A stretch of 53,223 bases of DNA from an uncultured Vampirovibrio sp. (GTDB lineage: Bacteria; Cyanobacteriota; Vampirovibrionia; Gastranaerophilales; Gastranaerophilaceae). Position numbers and translations under genes: made by a program. Each line of letters begins with the position of its first letter. The first letter of the stretch is position 1. The notes under the pieces were generated by a model. That model was not told the origin of the DNA. It saw nothing but the letters and a program-made list of their open reading frames with translations, and made no database searches. Positions 8,665-17,600 of this stretch are shown here, one piece after another. Location: the NCBI GenBank assembly GCA_910583725.1, contig CAJTXZ010000009.1, forward strand, positions 1-53,223. Reading direction: 5' to 3'.

Positions 8665-8820
8665 TTTGTGCATCTTTTAAATGCGTTAATATTTATAAAA
8701 TATATTTATTGCATATAAATAATAACTCTTATATATATGTACTTTTAAGAAATGTAACAATTTTTGAAAATTCACCCTCCGAAGCGAACATTTACCCCCT
8801 AATCGGGATAATACTATTTG

Positions 8821-8844
8821 GCTTTTTTTAAATTTAAAAAAAGC
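8821..8844. promoter_or_regulatory. Perfect 24-bp palindrome before the methylase gene
   Basis: GCTTTTTTTAAA is followed immediately by its exact reverse complement. It ends 34 bases before the methylase start, overlapping the likely promoter or leader. Candidate operator or autoregulatory site. Confidence 0.55.
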
Positions 8845-8878
8845 AGGTAGTAAATAGGCAACCATAAGGAGGATAAAA

Positions 8879-10198
8879 ATGCCTAAAAAAATTAACAAAA
8901 CACAAGAAAATTCAAACCAAAACAAGGAACTTGAGATTAAATATCTTGAGATTGAAAAGCTCAAAAGGTATGAAAAGAACGCAAAAATCCACACCAAAAA
9001 GCAGGTGGGCAAATTAATTGCAAGCATTAAGCAATTTGGGATGGTGACACCAATTATTGTAGACAAAGATTTTACAATAATTGCAGGCCATGGCAGGTTA
9101 GAAGCCCTTGAAAAACTCGGTCATACAAAGGTTCCGGTGATTTTAATTGAACATTTATCAAAAACGCAAGTACGCGCCTATCGTCTTGCGGATAACAGAA
9201 TAGCTGAAGAAGCAGAGTATGACAGAGATTTACTCAAAGTTGAACTTGAAGAGATAAGCTTTAACGATGAATTTGTTATAACCGACACCGGTTTTGATAT
9301 TGCAGAAATTGATTCCATTGTTCTTGAAGACTATTCTGTTCAAAAAGAAAAGCAGGACAAGGCAGATGAGCTTAAAACATCTAAAATCAAAGAACAGGTT
9401 AAATCAGGCGACATTTGGAAACTTGGCCCTCACCTGCTTTTATGCGGAGATGCGACAAAAGAAACTCATTATAAAGAGCTTATGCAAAATGATAAGGCAG
9501 CCCTTGTAATCACAGACCCGCCATATAATGTCCCAATTTCAGGACACGTGTGCAAAACAAAGCACGAGGAATTTCAAATGGCTTCAGGTGAAATGTCTGA
9601 GGCGGAGTTTGAAAAATTTACCACAAATTTTATGCAAAACCTTCTCAATTTTTCCAAAGATGGATCTTTGCATTATGTTTTTATAGATTGGAGGGGCTTA
9701 AAAACTTTTCTTAATGCCGGTGACAAAATATATTCAGGTCTTAAAAACATCTGCGTGTGGAATAAACTTGTTGGTGGAATGGGCAGTATGTATAGGAGCC
9801 AACATGAATTTGCTTGCGTATTTAAAAATGGCACAGCAGCACATATCAATAATGTTGAGCTTGGTAAAAACGGTAGATATAGAACAAATATATGGAATCA
9901 TAAAGGTGTAAGTGCCACCAATCCCAAATCTTTAGAGCTTTTGAAAATGCATCCAACCGTAAAGCCCATAGGTTTATTGCATGAGATTTTGCTTGATTCG
10001 TCAAGGAATGGTGATATTATTCTTGATTCGTTTGGTGGTTCGGGTTCAACCTTGCTTGCCTGCCAGAGGGCAAAACGCAAGGCGAGGCTGATTGAAATAT
10101 CGCCACATTATTGTGATTTAATAATTCATCGTTTTGAAGAGCTTTTTAATCAAAAGGCCGAATTTATTAGAAATATCCAAGATAAGGAGGAGGTTTAA
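8879..10198 (+). CDS. ParB-like domain fused to DNA (adenine-N6/cytosine-N4) methyltransferase
   Basis: This protein has 439 residues. The ParB/Srx-like N-terminus spans about 20-110 (K-N-A-K-I-H-T ... F-G-M-V-T-P-I-I-V ... A-G-H-G-R at 69-73). The methylase catalytic motif D-P-P-Y is at 213-216 and the AdoMet motif F-G-G-S-G-S-T at 385-391, the order of the beta class. The segment in between would be the target-recognition part. Such ParB-methylases are usual in prophages and integrative elements as orphan, anti-restriction enzymes. A strong AAGGAGG precedes the ATG. First gene of a five-gene mobility module ending with the serine recombinase. Confidence 0.92.
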   Translation: MPKKINKTQENSNQNKELEIKYLEIEKLKRYEKNAKIHTKKQVGKLIASIKQFGMVTPIIVDKDFTIIAGHGRLEALEKLGHTKVPVILIEHLSKTQVRAYRLADNRIAEEAEYDRDLLKVELEEISFNDEFVITDTGFDIAEIDSIVLEDYSVQKEKQDKADELKTSKIKEQVKSGDIWKLGPHLLLCGDATKETHYKELMQNDKAALVITDPPYNVPISGHVCKTKHEEFQMASGEMSEAEFEKFTTNFMQNLLNFSKDGSLHYVFIDWRGLKTFLNAGDKIYSGLKNICVWNKLVGGMGSMYRSQHEFACVFKNGTAAHINNVELGKNGRYRTNIWNHKGVSATNPKSLELLKMHPTVKPIGLLHEILLDSSRNGDIILDSFGGSGSTLLACQRAKRKARLIEISPHYCDLIIHRFEELFNQKAEFIRNIQDKEEV

Positions 10199-10199
10199 T

Positions 10200-10391
10200 A
10201 TGACCAATCTAAGAGAAAGAAGAGTAATTGCACAGCGCATTATATATGATTGTGAGTATGGGCTAAAGCTGGTTAAATTGGCCAAAGGGATTGATAAGAT
10301 GAATCAAGGTCTTATATCAGACGTTTTTGATTTGGATGATATGGAAGCAGGATTAAAGGAAGCAATAGAAAGGATGAGCCGCTATGTCTAG
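10200..10391 (+). CDS. Small conserved-element protein, unknown
   Basis: This 63-residue protein starts at the ATG at 10200, one base after the methylase stop and following GGAGGAGG, so translational coupling is clear. An in-frame ATG at 10134 inside the methylase gene lacks such a site. The protein is helical and charged (R-R-V-I-A-Q-R-I-I-Y-D ... D-D-M-E-A-G-L-K-E-A-I-E-R-M), with no recognised domain. It overlaps the DUF5681 gene by 8 bases. Confidence 0.75.
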   Translation: MTNLRERRVIAQRIIYDCEYGLKLVKLAKGIDKMNQGLISDVFDLDDMEAGLKEAIERMSRYV

Positions 10392-11016
10392 TGTAAAAGA
10401 AGAAAACAAGCAATTAAAGAAACAAGTAGAATTATATAAAAGAACAAGTGAAATCTTGTATGGTAAAGTCCATGAAAAAATGTCGCTTATGTACTATTTT
10501 GTAAAAGAAATATATCCAAAGTTGAGTAAAGATGAGGCAGAGAGAATTTGTAAAGAATACAACATTTCAAATAAAACTATTCAGGAAATCACAAACGCCA
10601 TAAAGAATGCCGAAAAGACTAATGATAACAAGAAAAAACCACAAGCAGAAGAGACGGAAACAAATGATGACGCCAAAGATAATGATGCAGACCCAAATTA
10701 TAAGGTTGGTTACAAAAAACCGCCCAAAAAGACCAGATTTCAAAAAGGCAATAAAGGGAACCCAAAGGGCAGAAAATCCAAAAAAGGAGTACCCATAAAA
10801 GATCTTCTTTTAAGTGAATTAGATTCAAAGGTAACAATTGTAGAAAATGGTAAAAAGAAGAAGGTATATAAACGTGAAATCATATCAAAAACAATTTCAA
10901 AGCAAATGCTGAACGGTGAACCCGTTCCAAGAAACAATATGAAGCTTGTAGAAAAGCTTGATACATATGCTACACGAAAGGCAGTTTTTGAAAAGGTATT
11001 TAAAAATAATAAATAA
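10384..11016 (+). CDS. DUF5681-domain protein
   Basis: This 210-residue protein has an N-terminal coiled-coil-like part (1-85), a polar Asp/Asn/Lys linker (90-110), then the DUF5681 signature Y-K-K-P-P-K-K-T-R-F-Q-K-G-N-K-G-N-P-K-G-R-K-S-K (about 118-141) and its usual basic C-terminal helix region. DUF5681 proteins accompany phage and integrative-element methylase and terminase genes; the very basic motif suggests nucleic-acid binding. The ATG lies inside the preceding gene. Confidence 0.85.
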   Translation: MSSVKEENKQLKKQVELYKRTSEILYGKVHEKMSLMYYFVKEIYPKLSKDEAERICKEYNISNKTIQEITNAIKNAEKTNDNKKKPQAEETETNDDAKDNDADPNYKVGYKKPPKKTRFQKGNKGNPKGRKSKKGVPIKDLLLSELDSKVTIVENGKKKKVYKREIISKTISKQMLNGEPVPRNNMKLVEKLDTYATRKAVFEKVFKNNK

Positions 11017-11067
11017 AACCTTGACTTGCACTGCTCTTTGAGTGAGTAATTGCCTCAAGGAGCTGGT

Positions 11068-11565
11068 ATGCAAGAAAAATATAAAGAATACACAAAAAAG
11101 GAGCTTGAAAAACTTTGGAAACAAGAGTTTAAAAAAGCTCCTTTTCCTTATCTAAGCAGAGTGTTTTTAATAAAACACCTTATTTACCAGGAGCAAATTA
11201 AGCAATTTGGAGATATTTCACAAAAAACCAAAAAACAGCTTGATAAGCTTATATATAGATATTCTGAAACAAAATCGGTATCAAAGAATGATATTAAGGC
11301 TTCTAAAACATTTTTAATACAGGCCGGTACAAAGCTGATTCGAGAATTTAAGGGTATAAAATATGAAGTTACGGCACTTGAAGACGGTTTTGAATTTGAA
11401 GGCAAGATTTATAAAAGTTTATCAGCCATTGCAAATAAAATTACAGGAACAAGATGGAACGGTAAATTATTTTTTGGAGTGCGTAAGCCGTGTGTGAAGG
11501 GTGAAAGCCCTAAACCGTACGATAGCGACGTTGCGGAGTCAAAGACGAAGCGCACAAATTTATGA
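11068..11565 (+). CDS. DUF2924 family protein
   Basis: About 165 residues. The ATG at 11068 follows AAGGAG; an in-frame TTG at 11050 is less likely. The second half carries the family signature: G-T-K-L-I-R-E-F-K-G, Y-E-V-T-A-L-E-D-G-F-E-F-E-G-K-I-Y-K-S-L-S-A-I-A and I-T-G-T-R-W-N-G-K-L-F-F-G. DUF2924 genes are known to lie directly before large serine recombinases in mobile elements, as here, and may be recombination accessory factors. The last 25 residues are encoded by a GC-richer, repeat-like stretch that continues up to the recombinase start. Confidence 0.9.
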   Translation: MQEKYKEYTKKELEKLWKQEFKKAPFPYLSRVFLIKHLIYQEQIKQFGDISQKTKKQLDKLIYRYSETKSVSKNDIKASKTFLIQAGTKLIREFKGIKYEVTALEDGFEFEGKIYKSLSAIANKITGTRWNGKLFFGVRKPCVKGESPKPYDSDVAESKTKRTNL

Positions 11566-11590
11566 AATAAATTTGACAGGAGCAATAAAA

Positions 11591-13246
11591 ATGGTTAAGA
11601 AGATATTACAATGTGCAATATATACGAGAAAATCAACAGAAGAGGGGTTAGAACAAGATTTCAATTCTCTTGATGCGCAAAGGGAAGCATGTGAAGCTTA
11701 TATAAAATCTCAACAACATGAAGGCTGGATATTAATAGAGAAGCAATATAATGATGGAGGCTTTTCGGGCGGAAACTTGGAAAGACCTGCCCTAAAGGAT
11801 TTATTTAAAGATATTCAGGCAGGCAAAGTGGACATTGTTGTGGTTTATAAGGTGGATAGGCTTACAAGATCTTTACTTGATTTTGCAAAGATTGTTGAGC
11901 TTTTTGATTCTAATGATTCAAGTTTTGTTTCGGTCACTCAAAATTTTAACACTACAACTTCAATGGGCAGGCTGACATTAAATATATTGCTTTCATTTGC
12001 ACAATTTGAAAGAGAGGTTACGGGCGAGAGGATCCGGGATAAGATTGCGGCATCAAAGAAAAAGGGAATGTGGATGGGTGGCAGAGTGCCTATTGGCTAT
12101 GAAAGGAAGGACAAAAAGCTTATTGTTGATTGCGTTGGCGCAAAAATGGTCAAACTTATTTTTGAAAAATATATTGAACTTAAAAGCGTGCCAAAGCTTA
12201 AGGAATATCTATGTGAAGCAGGGATTAAAACAAGCACAGGTAAAAACTTTGCCAAGGGACAGCTGTATCATATATTACAAAACAAGGTTTACATAGGAAA
12301 GGTTTTACACAAGGGTAAAATATATGACGGAGAACATTGTGCAATCATTGATGATACTTTATTTAATGCTGCACAAGAATTATTGTTTGCAAACAAGGTT
12401 GATTTTGAAGGAGAGTATAGCTCCTCAAATTCATTGCTTGTTGGAAAAATTTATGATGACAATGGAAATAGGATGTCACCAAGCCACAGCAAAACAAGGA
12501 AGAAAAAATACAGATATTATGTAAGTCAAGCAATAACAAAGTTTAGAAAATATACAGCAGGCTCCATCTCAAAACTTCCAGCAGAGGAGATTGAAAGGTT
12601 TGTAATGAATGAGATTGGAGAATATTTTAGGGATGCAAAGCAGGTGCAAGAGTATATTTCAGATTTAACGGTCTCCAGACAAAATGAAATACTGGCGTAC
12701 ATAAAAACCATGGGCTTTAACAGCCCAAACATAATACGCAGCGTGTTAGATAAGGTTACGGTTTCAAGAGGTCTAATTGGGGTATACCTATCAAAATACC
12801 GCATTAAAAGGCTTCTGTACAGCTTTTGTACAGATGATAAAGAGATAATGGAACCCAAAGAACAAGATGAAGATATTATTGAAATAATGCGTAATGTTAA
12901 AATATCAACAGGAACTTCAAAAGGAGGTAATAAATTAATAATTAAGGATAAAGAAAATTCAGAAAATGATTTAAATGAAACTTTAATAAAGGCAATCGTT
13001 AAAAGTTTTTATTGGCAAAATCTGTTTTTAAGCGGAAATATCAAGAATACTAAAGATATACAAAAACTTGAGAATTTAAAGGATGATAGTTATATAAAGC
13101 AGATTTTGAATTTGAGATTTTTATCACCGAAAATTATTGATTTAATATTAAACGGAATACAGCCAAGAGATTTAACCGTATCGAAACTTTTTGACATAAA
13201 AACCTTAAATTGGAGACAACAAGAACAACTATTGGGTATAAATTAA
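11591..13246 (+). CDS. Large serine recombinase (site-specific integrase)
   Basis: About 551 residues from the ATG at 11591, which follows CAGGAG; an 8-bp dyad (AAATTTAT-GAA-ATAAATTT) lies just before that site. The resolvase domain shows the nucleophile in Y-T-R-K-S15-T, then S-L-D-A-Q-R-E-A-C, V-D-R-L-T-R-S and the F-E-R-E motif. A Recombinase domain follows (about 170-290), then a C-terminal region without the usual Cys zinc ribbon. Such enzymes integrate and excise elements at att sites without host factors. It is the last gene of the methylase/DUF5681/DUF2924 module and the likely driver of that element. Confidence 0.93.
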   Translation: MVKKILQCAIYTRKSTEEGLEQDFNSLDAQREACEAYIKSQQHEGWILIEKQYNDGGFSGGNLERPALKDLFKDIQAGKVDIVVVYKVDRLTRSLLDFAKIVELFDSNDSSFVSVTQNFNTTTSMGRLTLNILLSFAQFEREVTGERIRDKIAASKKKGMWMGGRVPIGYERKDKKLIVDCVGAKMVKLIFEKYIELKSVPKLKEYLCEAGIKTSTGKNFAKGQLYHILQNKVYIGKVLHKGKIYDGEHCAIIDDTLFNAAQELLFANKVDFEGEYSSSNSLLVGKIYDDNGNRMSPSHSKTRKKKYRYYVSQAITKFRKYTAGSISKLPAEEIERFVMNEIGEYFRDAKQVQEYISDLTVSRQNEILAYIKTMGFNSPNIIRSVLDKVTVSRGLIGVYLSKYRIKRLLYSFCTDDKEIMEPKEQDEDIIEIMRNVKISTGTSKGGNKLIIKDKENSENDLNETLIKAIVKSFYWQNLFLSGNIKNTKDIQKLENLKDDSYIKQILNLRFLSPKIIDLILNGIQPRDLTVSKLFDIKTLNWRQQEQLLGIN

Positions 13247-13249
13247 TGC

Positions 13250-13338
13250 TGGACAATTAATGTTAGTATACACTTTTTAACATATCCCCGCATTTTACGG
13301 GCATGCAAATAAATACGTAAATTAGCATTAATTGTCCA
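13250..13338. repeat. Inverted repeat flanking a small hairpin, candidate att region
   Basis: TGGACAATTAATG at 13250-13262 is repeated inverted at 13326-13338. The similarity extends imperfectly about nine bases further inward on each side. A CCCG/CGGG dyad sits in the middle. It starts 4 bases after the recombinase stop codon. Confidence 0.6.
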
Positions 13339-13391
13339 AGATATTTTCAACCTTTTTAGCGTTTTTGATTATGAAAAATATCAAAAAAACG

Positions 13392-13433
13392 AAATTCCCA
13401 TTAAATTCCCATAAGTGGTTTTAAAATTCCCAT
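13392..13433 (+). repeat. Three direct copies of AAATTCCCAT
   Basis: Copies start at 13392, 13403 and 13424 (spacings 11 and 21, i.e. multiples of one helical turn). Such phased short repeats can be arm-type binding sites for recombinases. Confidence 0.5.
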
Positions 13434-13573
13434 TTCTTTTTTATATAAATATGTCATAAATTCAAGAGCATAAAGTATTTTAAGGAATTTTTACCATCAC
13501 AATTTTAACTCAGTTTTTTGTTTTTGCAAGTATAAAAAATGTTTATTTTGATATTCTAGTGCATTTCAGGCAA

Positions 13574-14479
13574 TTACTTATCAGTTTCAATATTTAAACC
13601 TAAAATACTATCTAAATATATTTTCCCTAAACACTCACCCAATGGCGTCAAAGATGCTGATGACGTACCAAGTTCATTCCAAATGAAAGACAGATGAGAA
13701 ATAATAACTCTTATATCAGGATTAACATCTCGTCTAAAATTATTACCATTTTCAAAGAAAACAGACGATATATAGCTATGCAACACTGTACCAAAAGTAT
13801 ACGTGACAGCAGCTCCATTTGCAATAATTGTTATACCAATGGCAGAAATCTTATTTGTAGGAAAATCAATTAAAGGTGCGATATATTTATTGTGAAAATT
13901 TTTAAATTCTCTATATGGAACATTATTTTTCACATAATTTGAATGAAATAGGTATAGAAACGCAATTGCTTTTAAGTGATCCTTGGTAAGATTTTCCATA
14001 GCTCTGATACATAAAGATAATGTATTAGATGTTTCATCTTCATTTGAAGTTATTTTTTTATATATCAAATCAGATAAAATTTTTTTCTTATCGCAATTGT
14101 TAGTTTTATAAGCAATTTTGTTAGCTTCTGCCAAGGTTGCAACAATTTCAGGATCACACAATTTTTCCTGAATAAAATCCTTTGAAATATGATTTGCTTC
14201 CAATAATTTCTGTAAATTATTTCCAACAGCTATAGCATTTTGATTGCCGACATTTAATGCTTTATTTATAGCTTCAGGATAATTTATACTTAACAGCACA
14301 GTATTATTAAAATTTTGTTGAGTAATATGGGTTTGGGAATTATTAAAATTGTTATTTGTGCAACCAAGATGATTATTAAGATTGACTTTATCAGCAACTT
14401 TTGCATTTACCAAACCTATGTCACCAGTCTTAACATAAGTTTTTAGATATTTAAAAATTTTTTTAATCCAATTAAACAA
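13574..14479 (-). CDS. LPO_1073/Vpar_1526-like protein
   Basis: This 301-residue protein starts with a TTG at 14479 preceded by AAGGGAAGG. The N-terminus is a basic amphipathic stretch and an Asn-rich region (30-65, N-N-N-F-N-N-S). The middle matches what I recall of the LPO_1073/Vpar_1526 family: D-P-E-I-V-A-T-L-A-E-A-N-K-I-A-Y ... K-K-I-L-S-D-L-I ... A-M-E-N-L-T-K-D-H-L-K-A-I-A-F-L-Y-L. A short Gly/Ala hydrophobic stretch lies near 215-235. The family function is unknown; members occur in accessory islands. It is divergent from the KAP NTPase gene, 178 bases apart. Confidence 0.6.
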   Translation of the reverse strand: MFNWIKKIFKYLKTYVKTGDIGLVNAKVADKVNLNNHLGCTNNNFNNSQTHITQQNFNNTVLLSINYPEAINKALNVGNQNAIAVGNNLQKLLEANHISKDFIQEKLCDPEIVATLAEANKIAYKTNNCDKKKILSDLIYKKITSNEDETSNTLSLCIRAMENLTKDHLKAIAFLYLFHSNYVKNNVPYREFKNFHNKYIAPLIDFPTNKISAIGITIIANGAAVTYTFGTVLHSYISSVFFENGNNFRRDVNPDIRVIISHLSFIWNELGTSSASLTPLGECLGKIYLDSILGLNIETDK

Positions 14480-14657
14480 TCTGCCTTCCCTTATGATAAC
14501 TTATTTTGCTTATTCTAACATGTTGTTTGAATATATTCTATTTATAAAATATTTTTTATCAAAATCTCAAATTTTTATTGATTTGTGTCAATATTTTAAT
14601 AATACTAGAACCTTTCAATCTGCTAATCCATTTCAATGTTATAATAACTATTAAAAT

Positions 14658-17600
14658 ATGAAAAAGAATGATGATAAATTAAAACTGCCATCAATATTAG
14701 ACAAAGAGATTTCCAAAATTGAAGATGATAAATTTGGACATATTCATTATGCACAAATATTGTTTTCTTTAATTGAAAATCACAAACCACCTTTCTCAAT
14801 TGGTTTGCTTGGCGAATGGGGAGTAGGCAAAAGCTCTATAAAAGAACTTTGCAAAAAAGAGTTTTTAGATAAACATAAAGACAAATATGAAATTTTAGAT
14901 TTTAATGCTTGGAGATATGAAAGCGAAGATGTTAGACGGTCATTATTAAAATGTTTGTATGAAAAATTAAGTAAGAAAAAAGAAGATGATTTAATAAAAG
15001 AGAAACTATATTCCTATGTAACCGAGAACAAGAAAATAGTAAAAACTTGGAAACAAATTTGGGACGAAGTTAAAGAAAATACTTCGTTAATTATACAATT
15101 GTCAATCATTTTAATCATATTTTTGTTAGCTGCTTTAGCAATAAATTGTTTTTTTCATTTCAAGGAAGACAATACTATTTTTATATATTCAATATTGGCA
15201 ATTTGTGGAACCTGTAGTGCAAAGTTCGTTTTTGAACATCAAGGTTTATTTATATCTAGTTTTATCCCTAAAACAGTTACAGCTTTTCCAATTGTAAGTT
15301 CTGAGCAATTTGAAGAAGAAATATTAAAACTCTTAAAAAAAGATTGTCAATGCAGTAAAAAGAAAAAAATTGTAATATTCATAGATGATTTAGATCGCTT
15401 AACTGCTGAAAAAATGATAAATGGTTTGGATGCAATAAGGGTATTTTTAGATTTACCAATAAGCAATTTTATATTTGTCGTTTCTTGCTACGATGAATAT
15501 ATTGCAAATTCCATTATCAAAACCAAGACTACATTTTCAAATATAGATAGTGCAAGAAAATATTTAGATAGAGTTTTTCAATTTAAGATTGATATACCGG
15601 CCTTGCCAAATCAATCAATGAAGCAGTTTGCTGAAGAACATTTGAAAAAACTAGCTTGTTATTCAGAATTTTTAGAAGATGTAAACAAAACTGATAATTA
15701 TAGTATCAATAAGATTTTGAATATCTTAGTGCCAATCGAAATAGGTAGCCCACGTGCCACAGTTCAAATTTTAAACTCATATATGCAAGCTTGGTGGCTA
15801 GCAAAACAAAGAGAAAAAAGATGTGAAAAATGTGATGAAACACAAGAATTAAGTTGTCCGTCTAAGAAAGAATGTCTTCTGATTAAAAATATTATAACCA
15901 ATAGACTTGATATATTGGCAATAATAACGGTATTAAAAAATCAGTTTCCTGACTTTTATAATGATCTGGTAATTGATTCTCAGTTGCTAAAGACCGTCAT
16001 GTGGAAATTTTTAAAATTAAAATCAAATGGTACAATTTTAAATTCCCAACGTCAATTATTGCTTGAAAAATATTCTGTACAAAATAAAGATGAAAATAGC
16101 GCGCAAAAAGAAAAAAATATATACGTTTTTAAATCAGAATATGTAAATTTGCAAAGTTATTTGTCATCAATACAAACAATTAATATTCCTGATAATATCA
16201 AACCCTTTATAATGCTTTTGCAAGACCCTCTTGAACGAAAAATAGATGGTGACACAGTTCCATTATACAATGCACTAATTACACAAAATTGGCTACGGTT
16301 GCGTGATGAAATGGGAATTGACAACGATAATACAAAACTGTCTGAAATACAGACATCTCAATTATATAATATATTGGAAGAAATAAATAGGAATGAAGAT
16401 TCCGATCGTATAGAAAAAGCGTATATTACTCTTGCAATACTTGCCAATAAGTACAGTGGTAAAGATGCTAAATATCTCATAGAAGAAGTTTCAAAGACTA
16501 TATTTGAAAGAAAATATATAGACAAGATTGATGTTTCCAATATTCAAAGTCTTTTAAAATCTAAATATATTAGAAATGAACGGATAAATAAAATATATGC
16601 TTATTTAACCGAAACATTGACTGGAGAAAAAATTACTTCATTAACCAAGGTACTGAGTGAAGATTATTTTAAAACAGTATTATTGATAGGACTTGAACTA
16701 CATTATGCAAAAAATCAATTAGATAAAAATAATCAAAATGACTTAAGACAGCTTTTAAACATAGGAACTTTTACCTATACTCCAACTGATAATACAGATG
16801 CGGCTGGGTACGATACAATAAAAGTAGATTTTTATATTGATAGTATTGAAAAATACGGCAATGCATTATTAAAAGATTTAGGCTTTAAATATATAGAAGA
16901 CTTACTGGAACATTTAAATAATGGCAAAGATGAAGATATCGATAAATTTATTTCACAGATTGATTTTGTATTCCAAAATGTTGCATATGAAAAAGAAAAC
17001 TGCAAAATAGTTGCATCTGTAATCAATAAAGGCATTGCAAATAATAAACAAAAAATTATCGATTATTTTATATCTTTAATTCTAGAAAAGAACATTTTTG
17101 ATAACATTGACACCAAATTTATTCCTGAAATTATTGATTCTTATGTCCAAAGAATAATTAAGCACTATTCAGCAAATAAACTTGATGATATACAGCAGTA
17201 TATTAAAAATTTACTAACAATAATTACAAAATACGAAGAAATGTCTGTTGGAAAAATTGATAATTCAATATCATTAAACTTATCAAATTTGATTGAAATT
17301 GTTACTAAAAAAGAAGTGTCGGATATTTTTGAGCAATTATTTGATAAATATAACGGTTTATTTGGCGAAGACGCCGTAAGTATTTTAAATAAGTTATCTG
17401 ATAAAATATTTCTTATAAATGATATTGAAGAAACCGATCTGATTTCGGAACAACTGTTAAAGCTATTAGCTAAAAAATATATTGGTGATTTACAAATCAA
17501 ACATATTAAGGATACATTACAAGAACTGTTTGAAGATTATTCAATTAGTATTGATGATGTTAACGCCAACAGGTATTATATTTTAATATCTAATCTGAAT

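Larger units (their letters stand above)
13247..13573. other. Gap after the serine recombinase, with repeats
   Basis: No gene seen. It holds a 13-bp perfect inverted repeat (13250-13262 and 13326-13338) and three copies of AAATTCCCAT (13392, 13403, 13424). Position and symmetry make it the most likely place for an attachment site of the recombinase. Confidence 0.5.

Noticed and set aside
8686..9066. 126-codon hydrophobic frame opposite the methylase start
   Set aside because: Antisense to a well-supported gene; hydrophobicity comes from the opposite strand of Lys-rich codons.
1..13340. Element integrated at tRNA-Ala
   Set aside because: I found no second copy of the tRNA-Ala 3' end in the window to mark the other boundary.
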